The notes under the pieces: generated by a model
Told to the model about the DNA's origin: nothing
The model's input: only the letters and a program-made list of their open reading frames with translations
The model's database searches: none
NCBI GenBank assembly: GCA_003255065.1
Contig: QAOA01005544.1
Coordinates: 496,001-560,000, forward strand
Origin: Cercis canadensis
Taxonomy: Eukaryota > Streptophyta > Magnoliopsida > Fabales > Fabaceae
DNA: 64,000 bases
Direction of reading: 5' to 3'
Shown: positions 11,121 through 22,960 of the stretch, piece after piece
Layout of the letters: the number at the start of each line of letters is the position of its first letter
Numbering within the stretch: position 1 is the stretch's first letter
Position numbers and translations under genes: made by a program

Positions 11121-13180
11121 TTAAAATGACATAGTTCTCCGACATCTATATTAGCTATCTTGGCGAATAGATGGCTGGTTTTACCTGCATGAAGATCCAA
11201 TTTTGTAATTTCATGCTAGAGTTATAGTTAGCTAGCCGAGAGTTGGATGTAACTTTTGCCCTAGATGTCCAAATCACTTTTAAAATGTGAAGATGCTAAG
11301 AAGTTGTTGGCCAATAAAAATGAAGTCCATGCCTACATTTCCATGCATCTACATAAAGTGTACCTTGTTGACGTCTGATAATAAAAATGAAAAAAATAAT
11401 CAGTCATATGTCTTATATTTAACACGATGAAATGACTTGAGTAGAAATAGAAAAACCTACATCAATTAATTATTTGATTCACTGTTTTTATAAACCGAAG
11501 TTATTGACTTGCTCAAGTACTTAAATTCTAATTTAGCCAGCGGCTTTCCTTATTCTCGTTTGACCTATCAATTAAAAATAAAATAAAATAAAATAACTCT
11601 AAAAGCAACCATCCCATTTTAATTATTCTATCTATTCTTATCCATTTGTCAAACGCGGTCTTGTGACTTCGGTAGAAATTGAAGGCCTTATATAAATGCT
11701 TAACTCACTTCGTACAAAGCATATATAGTTATTGACTTTTGTTTACAGGTTAAATAATGGAGTTTTTTTTATCAATAATTAGGAGATGATCGATATGATA
11801 TTTTGATAGAGATAATTAAATTAATTATAAAGATTTTTTTGGTTCACTAGGAGTTAAATAATAAGGGTTAGTCTATCCCATTTCATGATTTCATCTCAAC
11901 TAGTTGTAAATATTAATGAGATTGAAATACAACAACTCTATGATAAAGTTTTAAATAAATTTTTGATAGTGTATGTTACAATAATAGTGAAGCAAATTTA
12001 AACTCCACTAAGAATCATTACTATTAGGAGGAAGAAGCTTAATTTAGTGCAGTGGCAATGCCTCCCAACCTTAAAGCTTGATCACATCATATTTTCGGGT
12101 ATCCCACTCCCCTCCCCTGTTATTGGTGGCTTATTATAATATAATTCCAGCCAGAGTTCTCTGCCAAATTCACTAGTATTTGACCACCAGACTTGACTTC
12201 TAGGTTTACTATTACCATATCTTTGAAAATCCCTAGTCAACTTGAACGCTTCAAAGTTTAAGTTGAGACTTCAGAAACTTTTAATTGTATGTAAATTCTG
12301 CTAGCAATAACCAAATATAATCCTGCATAATCTTTGACTGACCACTCAATGTCCTACAACAGTCTAATGAACAATACATCAAAATAAAATCTTGCTAAAT
12401 GGACCATGTGTGTCATCATTAAATAAATCAGACGTTTATAATTCATGGAGAGAAAACTTTTCAGTCAAATTAACAAACTTAAGGAGTATAATCTAGAAAG
12501 TTAGAATTTGATTTCATTTCATTTTAGGGTGATTTACGCGTGGGTGAATGATTTGAAACTCTGCTTCTCCTATAATGACTAATGAGTCTTCTTGCGTGTA
12601 TTAGTGTATAACTGCGACTGTTATCTAATCCATCAGATTAAAAAAAAAAAAAAGAAAGTGGAAGAACAGTTAAAAAGTACTACTTTAATAAAAATAAGTG
12701 ATCGGTAATGGCCTACTTCTTCACTTAAAAGAGTTTGTCCTTCTCTATTTCAACATACTAGTAATTATAACCTATAATTAATAAGCAACATCATTATTTT
12801 CATATTAACCAAGTTATAGATGGTAGGTCATTTTGTGTCTGCATTGAGAATGGGACCTTTTCTTTAGTTATAATTAGTCCTATTTAATGGTTTTGCAATC
12901 ATTAAACTGGGTTCAAGGTATGGCTAAGTTGAAGTGAATAGTTGAAATGTTATGAGCTTATAAATTATGCTCTTTGTTGATTGCTCTGGTGTTTTATTGT
13001 TAGGCGTTGGCTTTTTATATATCGGTTTTTTTCTTATGTACAAAAAAGAAATTGAAGTACAACTTCAGGGATATTAGAGTTGTAACAATTAAGCAATTTC
13101 TTAGCTTTATGAAAAACAAGTAGTTAACGCTTGCGCTGAATGGTTGATATAGTGAATGTTTTTTGTACATTACAAATTCC

Positions 13181-13449
13181 AGGGGAGGGAGTTGAGGCTG
13201 GGAAGGGGAATGGGATAAAGGAAAAATTGTTCTTACCCAAGTTCGAATCTAGACTTGTTTTAGTGATATTTTGAATAATATGTTACTAAGGCATTTGGGT
13301 GCAATTGAATCAAAGACTCATTGAGTCATTGTTGATATTGTATTTGATTTAATGATAATTTTAAATATGTTAAAACTTAAAAGTACATTTAGCAATAAAG
13401 CTTAGCCCACTTCCATTACATATATGGAGTTTTTGAATGAATTATATAC
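13181..13449 (+). repeat. Dispersed repeat, about 270 bp (copy 1)
   Basis: Nearly the same sequence occurs at 35264-35536, in the same orientation. Shared landmarks are an AGTTGAGGC(T/C)GGGAAGGGG start, a GAATCAAAGACTCATTGAGTC core and a GGAGTTTTTGAATG(A/G)ATTATATA end. Copy 2 stops exactly where the PIF-type element begins (35537), so this copy shows the sequence without that insertion. Confidence 0.8.
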
Positions 13450-14872
13450 TCTGGGCCTAAGGTAAGGCTTAGCCCATATGGCGAGTTTTCTTGGTAAACA
13501 AAGCTTACCTAAATATCACTTGCTCAAGAGTTTGATGGTAAAAAAAAAAATGAAAAAAGGAAGTTTCAAAATTTTGTTGCGCATTTAAAATGACTTGTGT
13601 GATCTTGATGTTCTAATATACTTGGCAAATGGTAATTGATTGGTACTCAAAAAAAAAAAAAAAATGGCAATTGCTTGCACATATTATATTCATCGAAGAA
13701 AAGGAAACTAGAAATAAAGACAGAAAATAAAAATGAAATGTGAAATGTGAAATTACTTAAGTACATAAATACAAATACCATCACTAATTTGATTTCAACC
13801 TGTAAGAACGTGTCCGTCTGAGTTTGATTGTATTCCATCGTAGAAGATTTACTAACTTATCTTAGATTGTAGGGGAGTAGATAACTTGAAATCATACTGA
13901 GAATGAAGAAGGAACAATAAGGGACAATCAATCAACTAGAGATGCAAGAGGTTGCTGGTAAGAAAAATGCCTAGCTATAGCTTCTGGCTTAATTAGGCTT
14001 GTTGCTTCAATTTTAATTTGGTGTATTATATATGGTTGTATCGTTTAGCACATCTAATAAGAATTTTTATCTTATTACATTTCCTTTCCCATAATGGGGC
14101 AGTTTCTATGCTATCTGCATCTCGGCAGCTTTAATCCTTTTATATTTTCACCTTCATGAAATTTGGTTCATGATCAACAAGAAGCTGCTAGAATGTTATT
14201 TCATGGAAGAAGAAAAACTGGTGATGCTTACTATTCTCTGATTGCATGAAGTTTTTGATTTTCCAGGTCTTGCTTTATTCCAGTACATTTACATGACAGT
14301 ATGGACAGAGAAAAATATAGTCCAATTTTCTTTTTCCTTCCTTTGCAGCTGGCCTATGACTGCATGCATACAGCTACTTCTCTCTTAAGAATAGCAGCTA
14401 TTCTGCTTTTAGCCTCCAAATCTAAGTGTCCAATCTTCTTCTCTCATAATTTTGCCATATAAAACAATCAAGAAAAGCTCAGCTACTGCTAATAAAGACC
14501 ATTTATATAAATTCAGTCCACATACTTCTAAACTAATCATAGCACATCTAACACAACAACTCCAGTATAGTAAGTAAGCTAAAAGCCTCAAAGTCTCAAA
14601 CCAAAAATACTATATATAGAAATTCATGTCAACCCATTCACTTCAAATGTTCAAGAGACAAGAAATTTTGAGTCTTTAAATATCTAATTAATATTATAAT
14701 TTTAGGAATTGGGGGTTGGGTTTAAAGTTTAAAGTTTTAAAATTAGAAGACGTGTGCCAAATTAAGAGAGGTGGTGGTAGAGTTTTTGAAGTCAATTCAT
14801 GAATAAGTAGATATGCACTTTAATTTCATGGAGGTGGAAACTTATCAAAGTCATTGCGGAACATTCTCAAAA

Positions 14873-14983
14873 GATGGAATGAGACAGTCAAGAGGCATAG
14901 CAAACATGTGCAATGCCCGCATTTCTGTGGAGCAAATGATTGCAGTAATGTTTCAAGCTTGTCCCAAGCAACACCATGCATGC
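14873..14983 (+). repeat. Dispersed repeat, about 110 bp (copy 1)
   Basis: Matches 31150-31257 in the same orientation. Shared words are AGAGGCATAGC, ATTTCTGTGGAGCAAATG and ACACCATGC. In the plus frame both translate to RGIAN(M/L)CNA-ISVEQM(I/V)A, but copy 2 is not open throughout. Each copy lies downstream of one member of the paralogous membrane-gene pair. Confidence 0.7.
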
Positions 14984-15299
14984 TTTTTTAAAATGGCAAT
15001 ATTATTAATACATGATCTAGTTAAGATTTATTCCAGCAAGAAGATACCAGATATGATTTGAATACAGATTCGCTACCACCAAAATCTTCAATATCCCACA
15101 TTCCTCTGTAATCAGACAAGTAAAACTATTCATTGACATATTGATTTGAGTCAAATTCGTGACCTGAACCGAAAAGGGTAGCTCACGAGAGATTCCATTA
15201 TATGATGTATAAACTACTGGGGAACAAGGGAAAATTAACTAAAATAATGCTATTTTAATAATTAATTACTTAATTAGGTTAGTTTATAAACTATTTACG

Positions 15300-15720
15300 A
15301 AATTGGGTCAGTTTTTACGTCTAATAAACGTCAATTTGTTTTAGTAATAAAACGCCAAATTAATTGGGCATTTTAATCAATAAACGCGGAAACAAAAAAG
15401 CGTTTTATGTAAAAAAAACACCAAATTGAATAAGGAGGAAAACGCGGAATGGTTTAATGGCAACCTGACAGTTCCTCGGGTTAAGCAAAAATGCCAATTT
15501 GATTCGGCGTTTATTAATTAAAAATGCATAATCATTTTGGCGTTTTATACATAAAACGCCAAAATGATTATGCGTTTTTAATTAATAAACGCCGAATCAA
15601 ATTAGCTTTTTTGCTTCAGAATAGTGGGAAACGCGGGCTAACTTTTGGAAAACATTAAATTGTTTCTGGTAAACACCAACACTATAGCACATTGCAAAAC
15701 TGCGTTTTTAAGAACGAATA
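15300..15720 (+). repeat. Subterminal AAACGCC-type repeat cluster of the MULE
   Basis: About ten degenerate copies of AAACG(C/T)(C/G) or its complement GCGTTT, mostly followed by AAATT-type sequence, in both orientations. This is the kind of array MULE transposases bind at element ends. It sits just upstream of the mudrA promoter. Confidence 0.55.
15483..15616. repeat. Near-perfect palindrome, 66-bp arms, 2-bp spacer
   Basis: Left arm 15483-15548 and right arm 15551-15616 are reverse complements at 63 of 66 positions, separated only by AC. The arms read AAGCAAAAA, then AATTTGATTCGGCG, TTATTAATTAAAAA and ATCATTTTGGCGTTTTAT. Such a structure extrudes as a cruciform or folds as a long RNA hairpin. 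It uses the same CGCC/GGCG words as the MULE subterminal cluster. Confidence 0.95.
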
Positions 15721-15725
15721 TCTTC

Positions 15726-15733
15726 TATAAATA
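15726..15733 (+). promoter_or_regulatory. TATA box of mudrA
   Basis: TATAAATA followed by CCTGAACC. About 30 bases downstream a 5' leader would start, with a leader intron at 15876-16019 (CAG|GTACAT donor, GATATTTTAG acceptor), seven bases before the ATG at 16027. Confidence 0.6.
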
Positions 15734-16026
15734 CCTGAACCTCACGTCCTCTAAATGCATAAGTTGAAATCTAAAAATTTTGAGAGAGAATTGAGTCTAA
15801 CTAAGTGTGTAGAAGTGGTGGAAGTATACAAGTTTGTGATAGCCAGTGCAAGTTATAATTGCGAAAGCAATTCAGGTACATTTATAGTTTTATTTTAATT
15901 TAATATATTTTGATGTATATAATTTTTATTAGTATTTAGTCTAAGTTTGATGTTAAATTTTATTAGGACTTAGATTTTAATTGAGAAATTTTTAATGATA
16001 TATATTATTGATATTTTAGGAGGAAG

Positions 16027-18838
16027 ATGCTTCTATTAGTTTATTACAATGGTCAGATATATGATGGTTCTCAAGATGTGATGTATAATGGTCCTAGACC
16101 CATTGGTTTAAATTTGAAGAACAGATGTGGATTACAACAGTTACAATTTTATGTTCATCGAAAATTAGGTCTTCCAGAAAATTCAGTTGTTGACAAAATT
16201 ATTTATCGAATTCATATATATGTTAATCCATTACTTTATAATATATTTGAGCTGAGCTCTAATGAAGATGTGGAGTCAATGTTTGAGAATCAGAGTCAAC
16301 TTAAATCTTTTGGTGCCATTGAGATTTATGTTGAGGCGAAAATTATTAAAGATGAAGTTGGTGGAGATGATGATGATGAAGATGGTGATGAACAAGGTGT
16401 TGATGCAAGTATTGTTTGTTCAATCCCTACTTCTTATCCTCCATATAGTCAAGAAGGGATAGAAGCAGAACTTTGTTATCAACCAGAACTTGGTTCATAT
16501 GGGTTTCAGCATGGTTTGGCTAGTTCTAACCAAGCTCGTATCCCTGAAAGAGTCCATGTGAATGAATGTAACAATCCGTTGTTTGGTTCAAACGTTTGTA
16601 CAAGGCTGGTTGAAGAATATGAAGTTGGAGGCAGTGAACGTATAAATGAGTAGCCGAATATAAATAGGGGTAACTCTCTTATTGATCCTTTATTGGACAC
16701 AAGTGATGATGAAGAAGTAGAGTACGTGCCAAGTGAGGAAGAATTAGGCGAGAATAAGGAATATCAGTAGGTGTTAGATTTGAACGTGCCACCGCTTGGG
16801 GAAGAACTCCATCAGGTGACACCAATTCAGACAGTCATTTCTCCACATTATTTGTATGTAAACTTTGAGGCATTGCAACAGACTGATGCTTTTGAAGGAG
16901 TTGTCGGACATAGTAAGTGGCAAAGAGGCGAGGAACTTCAAATAGGTCAACAGTTCACCAGCAAAGAGGATCTTCAGTCAACTGTTAAACAATATTCCAT
17001 TTACACACATTATAATTTCAAGGTGAAAGAGTCAAAACCACATAAATTAATTTTGGAGTGTCAGGATTATGGTGCTGGATGCAATTGGAGACTAAGGGTT
17101 TGCTTAAGAAGTAAGAAAAATATGTGGGAGATCAGAAAATACAATGGCCCACACAGTTGCAGAAATGCCACTTTAACACAAGATCATAAACAGTTGGATG
17201 TTAAGGTGGTCGCAACAATGATTATTAGCATGATTGAGGAGAAGGCAAATGTGCCAATAAAACTAATACAAGAGCGTATCAGAAGTACATTCTCTTATCA
17301 AATTTCGTACAGGAAAGCTTGATTTGCGAAGCAAAGAGCTATTGCTCATATATATGGTGACTGTGAGAAGAGTTACAATAAATTACCGAAATGGATGGCC
17401 GCATTATGAAAAAATGTTCCTGGAACTGTGGTAGAATGGTGTCTAGATGATCGATGGATGGGAATGCCAACGAATGATCCGACAGTGAGGAGATTCCGAC
17501 GTGTTTTTTGGGCTTTCAAACCATGTATTGATGCATTCCGTTGGTGTAAGTCGGTGATCCAAATTGATGAAACTTTCTTGTATGGGAAGTATAAGCAGAC
17601 TTTGCTAATCGGCACTACACATGATGGATCTTGTTCTCCATTGCCTATAGCTTATGCCGTCGTGGAAGGTGAAACCAAAGAAGCTTGGTCATAGTTTTTG
17701 AAGCATCTGAGACAACACGTGGCTAAGGACATGCAGAATTTAGCACTCATTTCAGACCGGCATGTGAGCATATTGTCATCTATTGAAGATTTAAATGTTG
17801 GGAGGTGTGCACCATTAGCTCATAATTTTTTCTGTTTGCGCCACGTTGTGAGTAATTAGAACACAAACTTCAAAGATGTGTCTGTGAAGCACAAAATCTA
17901 TAGAGCCGATAAGAATATTAGACAAATACATATAATATATTATCTGTCTGTAGTACATTTTGATGTCTTCGAGTACATTCTTTTATTTTTAATAGTAATT
18001 AACAGGTGTCCAATTTGAGTTTATCAAATTTGAGGAGCTAATGAAGGATATACATGATGAATGTAAGAAAGAAAAGGTCTGGCAATATATCAATGGTATT
18101 GATAAGACGAAGTGGACACAACATGGTGATGTCCACGGCAGACAATATGGCCTAATGACCACTAATTTGGTTGAATGTGTAAACGGAACGTTGAAGAATG
18201 CTCGTAACATGTCTATTACTGCCCTAGTCAGAGCCACATATTACAGAACGAATCGTATTTTCATGGAGAGAAGAGAAAGAGCAAGGGCAAGGCTGACTAG
18301 TAGAAAAGCATGGACTGAAGATGCCGAGAAGATAATGACCCATAATAGCCGTTACGCATTATCACATCGTCCAATACTGTTTAATAGGGACAATGGATCG
18401 TTTGAAGTGAAGGAGATTTTTGATTGTATGTGACATATTAGCGGACGATCATTCACTTTGAATTTACAGGATCAAAAGTGCAATTGTGGTCAGTTTCAAG
18501 CCCTTCACATTCCGTGCACACACGCTATATCTGCATGTGCGAATATTGCAATCGATGCATAGAAGTATGTTAGTCTAGTGTACTCCACTAATAGCATTGT
18601 CAATGCATATAATGGCCTGTTTAACCCTATTGGTGGGGAAGAGGGTTGACCAGTTATCAGCGGAATTAAGATAATCCCAAATCGTGTATTACTAAGGAAA
18701 ATGGATGTCCAACTTCTAGGCGAATTAGAACCGAGATGGATTTGGGAGAATCTGCATCTGGCGTCATAAGATGTAGTATTTGTCGCATAGAAGGCCACAA
18801 TAGGAGGCGATGTCCGAACAGAAGGGAAGACCAACTAT
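16027..18838 (+). pseudogene. mudrA: mudrA-type MULE transposase, interrupted
   Basis: Cut-and-paste transposase acting on MULE ends. One reading frame runs from the ATG at 16027 to 17908, then after an intron (17909-18005, phase 1) to about 18690. Parts in order: a PB1-like N-terminal domain (first 105 codons) and an Asp/Glu-rich linker; the MuDR DNA-binding domain with C/H ligands (about 16905-17320); the MULE DDE domain with IDETFLYGKYKQ and LISDRH; a SWIM zinc finger CNCG...CTH near 18480-18525; a CCHC knuckle (CSICRIEGHNRRRC) near 18770-18815. The frame has about nine stops (five TAG, four TGA), one missing A near 18698, and a donor changed from GT to AT at 17909. Exon phases still fit across the intron. 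Conservation of all domains suggests recent loss of function. Confidence 0.9.
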
Positions 18839-19013
18839 GACACTGGCCCATATTAAAATAAATCTTGTATTTGTATCCATGCCATAGACATGTATAAGAT
18901 TGGGGATTCATATTGAAATGTAGCATTTGTATAATGAATATAGTATCGTTCATTTTAAATAACTGTTATGACTAAGTGTTATTTTCCATAATAAATTTTA
19001 ACAGGACATTGAA

Positions 19014-19448
19014 ATGGTATTACAATATAAGCCAGGAGATATTTTTAGAGTGTGTGAGCGTCGATGGATGTTAGATGATAATTTTTTGTATCCACTTGAC
19101 CCAATGTTACATGACTCCCCCTAGGTACATAGTATCATGTTGATTGAATGGCATCGTAGAAAAGTTGAATGTACTAATCTGCAGGATTTGTGTACGATTC
19201 AAAACATTCATTTTCTACGGTGTTTGGCCATACACATGCGAAGACAAAGTCTTTCAGAATTACGATATGCGCTGTATCGCATAAGAGAAGAAAATAACCG
19301 AATACGAATAAGGTTACATCAACGTGATTGTGAACGCAGTGCCAATATGGCAATGAGGGAGGGTGACTTGGCAGGTGCTGCTATGTGGACTCGCATATGC
19401 CGTGAACCGGGGTGTTTATCAGATATTGACATGTCCGATGAAGAATAA
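19014..19448 (+). pseudogene. MULE accessory frame 1, about 144 codons, unknown function
   Basis: Frame from the ATG at 19014 to the TAA at 19446-19448, with one TAG near codon 37. It follows a TTTTAACAG acceptor-like site at 18995-19003, so it may be the main exon of a small spliced gene. The product is Arg-rich and helical (RIREENNRIRIRLHQRDCER), ending in the acidic tail SDIDMSDEE. It has no known domain. It lies 175 bases after the mudrA stop, in the same orientation. The second half of the next frame resembles it (helix with an NN pair, then an acidic end), so the two may be ancient duplicates. Confidence 0.5.
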
Positions 19449-19572
19449 TTGATCTAAACCCTAAATATGTAATTTGATTATATTTAATGGCTCCAATATT
19501 TTTACTTGTTAACGAAGTTTGTTATATATTATATTGATATTTTATTTTTGTCAACTCACAGGGTGACATAGT

Positions 19573-19974
19573 ATGTCAAGAAGCCGTCGGAGTCCTCCTG
19601 TATGGTTGCTACTAAGGTTTAATGATGATTACGAAAGTGAAATAGACTCTAATCCAAGGGAATATTATGCTAGTTTGCGTCAGGAATGGGCATATCAGTT
19701 AGATGAATCTGAAGACTTGGTACAACAATTACAATCACTTGGAGCTCCACCTGTATATAGATAGTCGTTAAGAATGGCTCGAAGAAATCGACATGACTAT
19801 GAGGAGGTTATTCAAGAAATCAGGAGGGATAACAATCAAATGTTAGTTCGTAGATACCGTTACTATTTGTTAAAACTAGCTAAGGAATAAGCTGTTGCTA
19901 TGCATCGTGAGTTATCAGTCACAGAGATTCAGACTGTAATGAATAGCCCTGATTACGCTACTGATGACGATTAA
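19573..19974 (+). pseudogene. MULE accessory frame 2, about 133 codons, unknown function
   Basis: Frame from the ATG at 19573 to the TAA at 19972-19974, with one TAG and one TAA inside. It also follows an acceptor-like CAACTCACAG site, 13 bases before the ATG. It starts MSRSRRSPPVWLLLRFNDDY, has charged helical stretches (EEVIQEIRRDNNQMLVRRYR) and an acidic end (DYATDDD). No family is recognised. Its position between mudrA and the converging PMD gene, and its decay by the same kind of stop codon, argue that it belongs to the element. Confidence 0.45.
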
Positions 19975-20281
19975 AATTATGTATTTATGTAAAAAAATGA
20001 ATGTGTTAGTTACGATTTGATGTACTTTATTGAATGTACTAATTTAAGTATGTTTTATATATTGATATATTTATCTTCATAGTTTTCCTGATTCGTAGTA
20101 TCTTCTAATATAAGTATGTGGATATTTTTGTGTATGTTTAATGTAATATGTTTAATAAAATGTAGCATTTCTAAACATAGCATCATAAAATGTCTGCATA
20201 TATAAGATAATGTCAATGTTATAACAATATTCATCAATAATAAACATAGTACTAAAAAAAGCCACGATCATGATCCTGGTG

Positions 20282-22492
20282 CTACTGATCTGGAACTGTA
20301 GGATCCACCATATCTGGATCAACATAGTCACTAAATTGTATCCTGTAGCCATCCTGGTCCGTCGGATAGGAACGAGGAGGAGCAGGTGAAGTCATGTATG
20401 CCAGTCTAGGTACGTAATAATCCTCGACAGGTACAGTTGCAGGACCAACTGTCAGACCCAGATCAAGTGTCAGGTTAGCAGCTGAAAGCGGTACCATAAC
20501 ATTTGTGCCAAAAATGTTACATGGGGGAGAACCTACTCCACCCATGTTACCCTGACCCATCATGTCCATAGTGTATTGTGGAGGCTCCAAGCCTGGCTGC
20601 AACTGAGACATGTCCATAGTGGCCCGAGGTGTCGATGTCGCAACATGAGAACGACTACGCAAAGTACGTGATGACCCAGAACGCCTACTGGACGACGCTG
20701 ACCGTGATGCCGAAGGATCGACATGTGGGACATGCGGAGAGTGTGGTCGCGCTGGCTCCCCCTGTGCCTGTGGACCGCCAAACTAGTGGGGAATAGGAAC
20801 GCCCTACTGAGCAAACACCTAAGACACCGATGCATGTACCTGCTGCTACAATGTAATCCATTGCTGCGGCGTCAACTGCACATCATGAGGTGGACTCTGG
20901 AATGCGGGCGCTCCCTGATACACTGGTCGCTGATGCGGTGGCACCTGATGTGGTAAATTCTACTGGGGTGGACCCCTATAGGGGGCATCCGCTTGCGGTG
21001 GATCCTGCTGTGGTGGAATCCCCTCGCCCTAATAACAACATATAGTGTGAGTTTAAAAAAACTAACATTATCTTACATTGCTTAAAATCTAATACAACTT
21101 AGATTAAGCTAACCTGATAACCCTGTGCTGCATTCGGACTAATCTATTTCCGAGTAACTCGAAGGTACCACGGCATATAATGGGGTGAAGTGCTAAGTCC
21201 CTGAGCTATCTCCTGTATGTGTTCTCGTCGCTACTCCCACTGACTGTAGTATACATAATGGGTTATCCTCCAATTTGTATCTGTCTTCCCTCGTATGCTA
21301 CAGCTCTCTAATTCATCATCATATGGCGGAGAAGGACGATGAATGAACTGCATACTACCGAACTAACGGACGACTCGGTCCGGGTAATGTCCCTCTATTA
21401 CATTAAATGCACAGAGGGGCACCCGAACAGTCCAAATATGAGCTCCAACAGTACACACATATGGCAACTGATGATGAAGATACGGCTGCCACACAACCTG
21501 TGCAATAAAAAAATTGAGATTATAATCTAATCATATAATTTGTACATTTTTTCACTAATGAACAAATCCACAATATTTATCATTAACTCACATGCTCATC
21601 GCCAAGATAATCAAAAGCGCGACGAAAGGCCAAATGATTCCTATCGAATCCGATATGGTTATAACGTAATGGCTTCCTCCACCTAATACATAAATGAAAC
21701 TTATACAAAAAGAAATACACAAATAAATCTTATATGTATGAACAATCAAATCGAGTTAGGGTTCATAAACCTGCATGCAAGTGGAAGGGAAAATGGCTCA
21801 AGGACAATAGTGGGAGACGGACACAATGTCAAAAATCTCTCATAGGCCCATACTTGTAGAAGGAATAAGCATCCTCCAACCTCGGTGCTCCGGCCAATAC
21901 TAAAGTTACACAACCCCCTATATAGCTGTGCAAGAATAGCCGACCCCCAACTAAGTGTGCCTGAGCTGTCGAAGTCCTCCAAGAGCTCCAAGTACATGAG
22001 GTGGACGTGGTTCCCAGTAGTGTCTGGGACCAGCCACGTCCCTAGCAACAACAGAATATATGCCTTCGCATGGTACTCCAAGACATGTGGCGGAGCATCT
22101 GGTGGACATGCTGAAAATGTCTGTCTCAGCCACGACAAGCGAACTCAGGAACCGTCAATGGCACCATCAGCTGGCACCACTCCCAGTAGACGAAAAACCT
22201 CGTCATGCCACAATCGATGATAGCTCCTCCCACCAACCACACTACCATCAACAATGAGGCCTAATAAGATCGCCACGTCCTGTAGGGTAACGGTGCACTC
22301 CCCGAAAGACATGTGAAATGTGTGAGTCTCTGGGCGCCACCGCTCTACTAATGCAGATAGGAACTGCACGTCTAACTGCATGGGGCTCACACAACAAACT
22401 GCACCAAAGCCTGCCCTAGTAAGATATGGGATCAATCTCTGATCCGGCTCAGGTAAGTGCCTGTGACTACGAGGACGAAGCAACCTCGATCC
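20282..22492 (-). pseudogene. Plant mobile domain (PMD, MAIN-like) protein gene, four exons, interrupted
   Basis: PMD (aminotransferase-like) proteins include host MAIN/MAIL1, nuclear factors for meristem maintenance and silencing; many relatives ride on transposons. Exons on the minus strand: 22492-21771, 21682-21592, 21497-21114 and 21028-20282. Phases (2, 0, 0) fit throughout, giving about 648 codons plus a missing 5' exon. The PMD signature covers exons 1-3: ALVERWRPETHTFH, FGECTVTLQDVAILLGL, then WRKPLRYN and VVWQPY. Exon 4 is a Pro/Gln-rich tail of 249 codons. It has about nine stops, eight of them TAG, including all five in the Gln-rich tail where CAG is expected, and one TGA. No insertion or deletion was noticed. 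It converges on the mudrA half. The 5' exon may lie beyond 22500. Confidence 0.85.
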
Positions 22493-22555
22493 CTAATATA
22501 AACCAAAATAAGATTTATTAAACTAACAAATATACCGAAAAAATAGTAAGTTACA

Positions 22556-22960
22556 AGGCATAAATCCTATCCCTAAACATTAAACCATAATCATAAATCC
22601 TAACCCTAAACTAAAAAAAATAAAACATACAATTCCATATCATCAACTTAACAATTCGAGTTTAGGGTTTTAAATAGGGAATTATGTTTAGAGTTTACGG
22701 TTTGGGTTTACGATTTTTAAGTTAAGATTTAAGGTTTTTGAATGAGGTTAGAGGTTTAGATTTTATAAAGGAGTTTAGGGTTTCAAACTTCAAGATTAGG
22801 GTTAAGGTTTAGGGTTAAGGGATAGTACTTTAAATACTTACGGATTCTGACTTCAAGTTTAGGGTTTTAAATTAAGGAATATGGTTTATGATTTTCACTT
22901 ATGATTTAGGGTTTTGGGTTTGTGGTTACCAATTGGGATTTACGGTTTACGGTTTCAAGT
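22556..22960. repeat. Degenerate telomere-like motif tract, inverted halves
   Basis: From 22556 to 22612 the strand shows CCCTAA-type words (CTATCCCTAAAC, CTAACCCTAAAC). From 22650 to 22950 it shows TTTAGGG-type words (GTTTAGGGTTTT, TTAGGGTTAAGGTTTAGGG). TTTAGGG is the plant telomere repeat; here copies are degenerate and spaced. The tract lies just upstream of the first identified PMD exon, where on the minus strand it reads as a cluster of AAACCCTAA telo-box-like words. Confidence 0.6.

Larger units (their letters stand above)
11121..15239. other. Intergenic stretch without recognised gene
   Basis: AT-rich, with (AAAAT)n near 11577-11596 and A-runs near 12640 and 13540-13660. It holds two segments that recur elsewhere in the window (13181-13449 and 14873-14983). 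No coding region is supported; the small frame at 14813-15061 coincides with the second recurring segment. Confidence 0.45.

Noticed and set aside
15483-15616. Palindrome as a microRNA precursor
   Set aside because: The arms are nearly perfect over 66 bp with a 2-bp loop; plant miRNA precursors have looser pairing and larger loops. A siRNA-type hairpin is possible but unproven.
20723-20956. Plus-strand open frame of 77 codons
   Set aside because: Lies antisense to the Pro/Gln-rich PMD exon; its composition is explained by the complement of that exon.
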